Positions 6,779 to 7,258 of a DNA stretch of 7,258 nt are shown here, piece by piece. The DNA is from Bacteroidota bacterium. Lineage in GTDB: Bacteria; Bacteroidota; Bacteroidia; Bacteroidales; JAADJA01. Every line of letters begins with the position of its first letter. The stretch's first letter is position 1. A program made the position numbers and the translations under genes. The stretch covers positions 1 to 7,258 of the forward strand of contig JAJRTT010000295.1 of assembly GCA_024278155.1 (NCBI GenBank), in the 5' to 3' direction. The notes beneath the pieces were generated by a model that saw only the letters and a list, made by a program, of their open reading frames with translations, was not told the origin of the DNA and searched no databases.

Positions 6779-6809
6779 TTTACATTTAAAGAAATGTTAT
6801 TTACTTTTG
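6779..6809 (+). promoter_or_regulatory. tRNA-Phe promoter
   Basis: TACTTTTG (6802-6809) is an exact TAnnTTTG -7 box ending 14 bases before the tRNA. TTTA at 6779-6782, 19 bases upstream, stands in place of the -33 TTTG. The box-to-tRNA distance fits a short 5' leader removed by RNase P. Confidence 0.65.
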
Positions 6810-6823
6810 CAACCCATTTTTAA

Positions 6824-6896
<73 letters not shown>

Positions 6897-6902
6897 CTTC
6901 TT

Positions 6903-6937
6903 AAAGGCCTGTAACTGTGAAGCTTCAGGCCTTTTTT
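6903..6937 (+). terminator. Rho-independent terminator of tRNA-Phe
   Basis: AAAGGCCTG (6903-6911) pairs perfectly with CAGGCCTTT (6926-6934) around a 14-base loop, and the 3' arm runs into a T-tract (6932-6937). It starts 7 bases after the tRNA end and separates the tRNA from the lipoprotein gene. Confidence 0.9.
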
Positions 6938-6979
6938 ATTTTCAACTTTCTTTTCCTGAAAATTATTTTAAAAAATTCC

Positions 6980-7010
6980 TTGCAATTCAATTGGGATTCT
7001 TCTAAATTTG
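6980..7010 (+). promoter_or_regulatory. Promoter of the NTF2-like lipoprotein gene
   Basis: TTG (6980-6982) and TAAATTTG (7003-7010), separated by 20 bases, fit the Bacteroidota TTTG/TAnnTTTG pattern well. The start point would be near 7015, giving a leader of roughly 55 bases that is AT-rich and has no Shine-Dalgarno sequence. Confidence 0.6.
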
Positions 7011-7071
7011 AAAATGAAAATCAGTCGATAAATTTTATTGCTTTTTAAGTAATCACTAAAGATAATCCAAT

Positions 7072-7258
7072 ATGAAAAAATTAGTTGTAATCCTTACTCT
7101 CATAGTCATTGTAACAAGTTGTTGCAACAATAAACCCGAAAAGAAAGAATCCGTCAATATTGACAAAGAACGTGAAAGTGTCGCACTCGTACTCGAAAAA
7201 TATGTTATCGCAAACGAAAGGCAGGACATTGACCTTGTAAAGGAAGTTTGGGCAAACA
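7072..7258 (+). CDS. Putative lipoprotein, NTF2/SnoaL-like, C-terminus cut off
   Basis: Only the first 62 codons lie in the window. The product starts MKKLVVILTLIVIVTSCC: two lysines, a hydrophobic core and a lipobox with Cys17 (a second Cys follows), so it should be a lipid-anchored envelope protein. A charged linker (NKPEKKESVNIDKERE) leads into VALVLEKYVIANERQDIDLV and KEVWAN. This matches the first helix pattern of SnoaL/DUF4440-type NTF2-like domains (helix, then 'a....D.d.l..lwa.d'). In that fold the remainder would form a cone-shaped ligand-binding or catalytic pocket, which is not visible here. The ATG is about 60 bases after a good promoter box. The lipoprotein call is firm; the fold is an inference from a short segment and no substrate can be suggested. 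Confidence 0.75.
   Translation, partial: MKKLVVILTLIVIVTSCCNNKPEKKESVNIDKERESVALVLEKYVIANERQDIDLVKEVWAN

Overview
The window looks like chromosomal DNA of a member of the Bacteroidota. Three things point there. The genes lack Shine-Dalgarno sequences, and several are preceded by TAnnTTTG boxes, the -7 element of the Bacteroidota sigma factor. The gene set (type III pantothenate kinase, a FadL/OmpP1-like barrel, a TPR protein, a lipoprotein LptC, a CNNM/CBS 'hemolysin' protein and a large PpiD-like chaperone) is in my knowledge a typical Bacteroidota neighbourhood. The tRNA gene does not encode its CCA end. I cannot name the genus from sequence alone.

Layout. Positions 1-6653 are almost entirely minus-strand genes, listed here in transcription order. 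They are coaX (6653-5901), an outer-membrane beta-barrel protein (5914-4616, overlapping coaX by 14 bases), a secreted TPR protein (4540-3194), an lptC-like lipoprotein gene with a GTG start (3177-2587), and a CNNM/CBS/CorC-HlyC membrane protein (2561-1299). After a roughly 300-base gap comes a PpiD/SurA-like chaperone (999 to beyond position 1), which is cut by the window edge and has its own promoter-like sequence. The short spacings (14-base overlap, 75, 16 and 25 bases) suggest one coaX-to-CNNM transcription unit, with a possible internal promoter in front of the TPR gene. Positions 6654-6823 form a divergent intergenic region. On the plus strand follow tRNA-Phe(GAA) with promoter and Rho-independent terminator, then the first 62 codons of a lipoprotein resembling NTF2/SnoaL-like proteins.

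Functionally, most of the minus-strand genes concern the cell envelope: LPS export (LptC), outer-membrane barrel, periplasmic TPR protein, inner-membrane CNNM protein and periplasmic folding factor. CoaX supplies the first step of CoA synthesis. I see no defence system, CRISPR array, insertion sequence or prophage. The least explained stretch is the gap at 1000-1298. It holds a long-range inverted repeat flanked by TTAA, a G-run cluster able to form a relaxed G-quadruplex, and a 16-base perfect palindrome. All three are weak but checkable signals.
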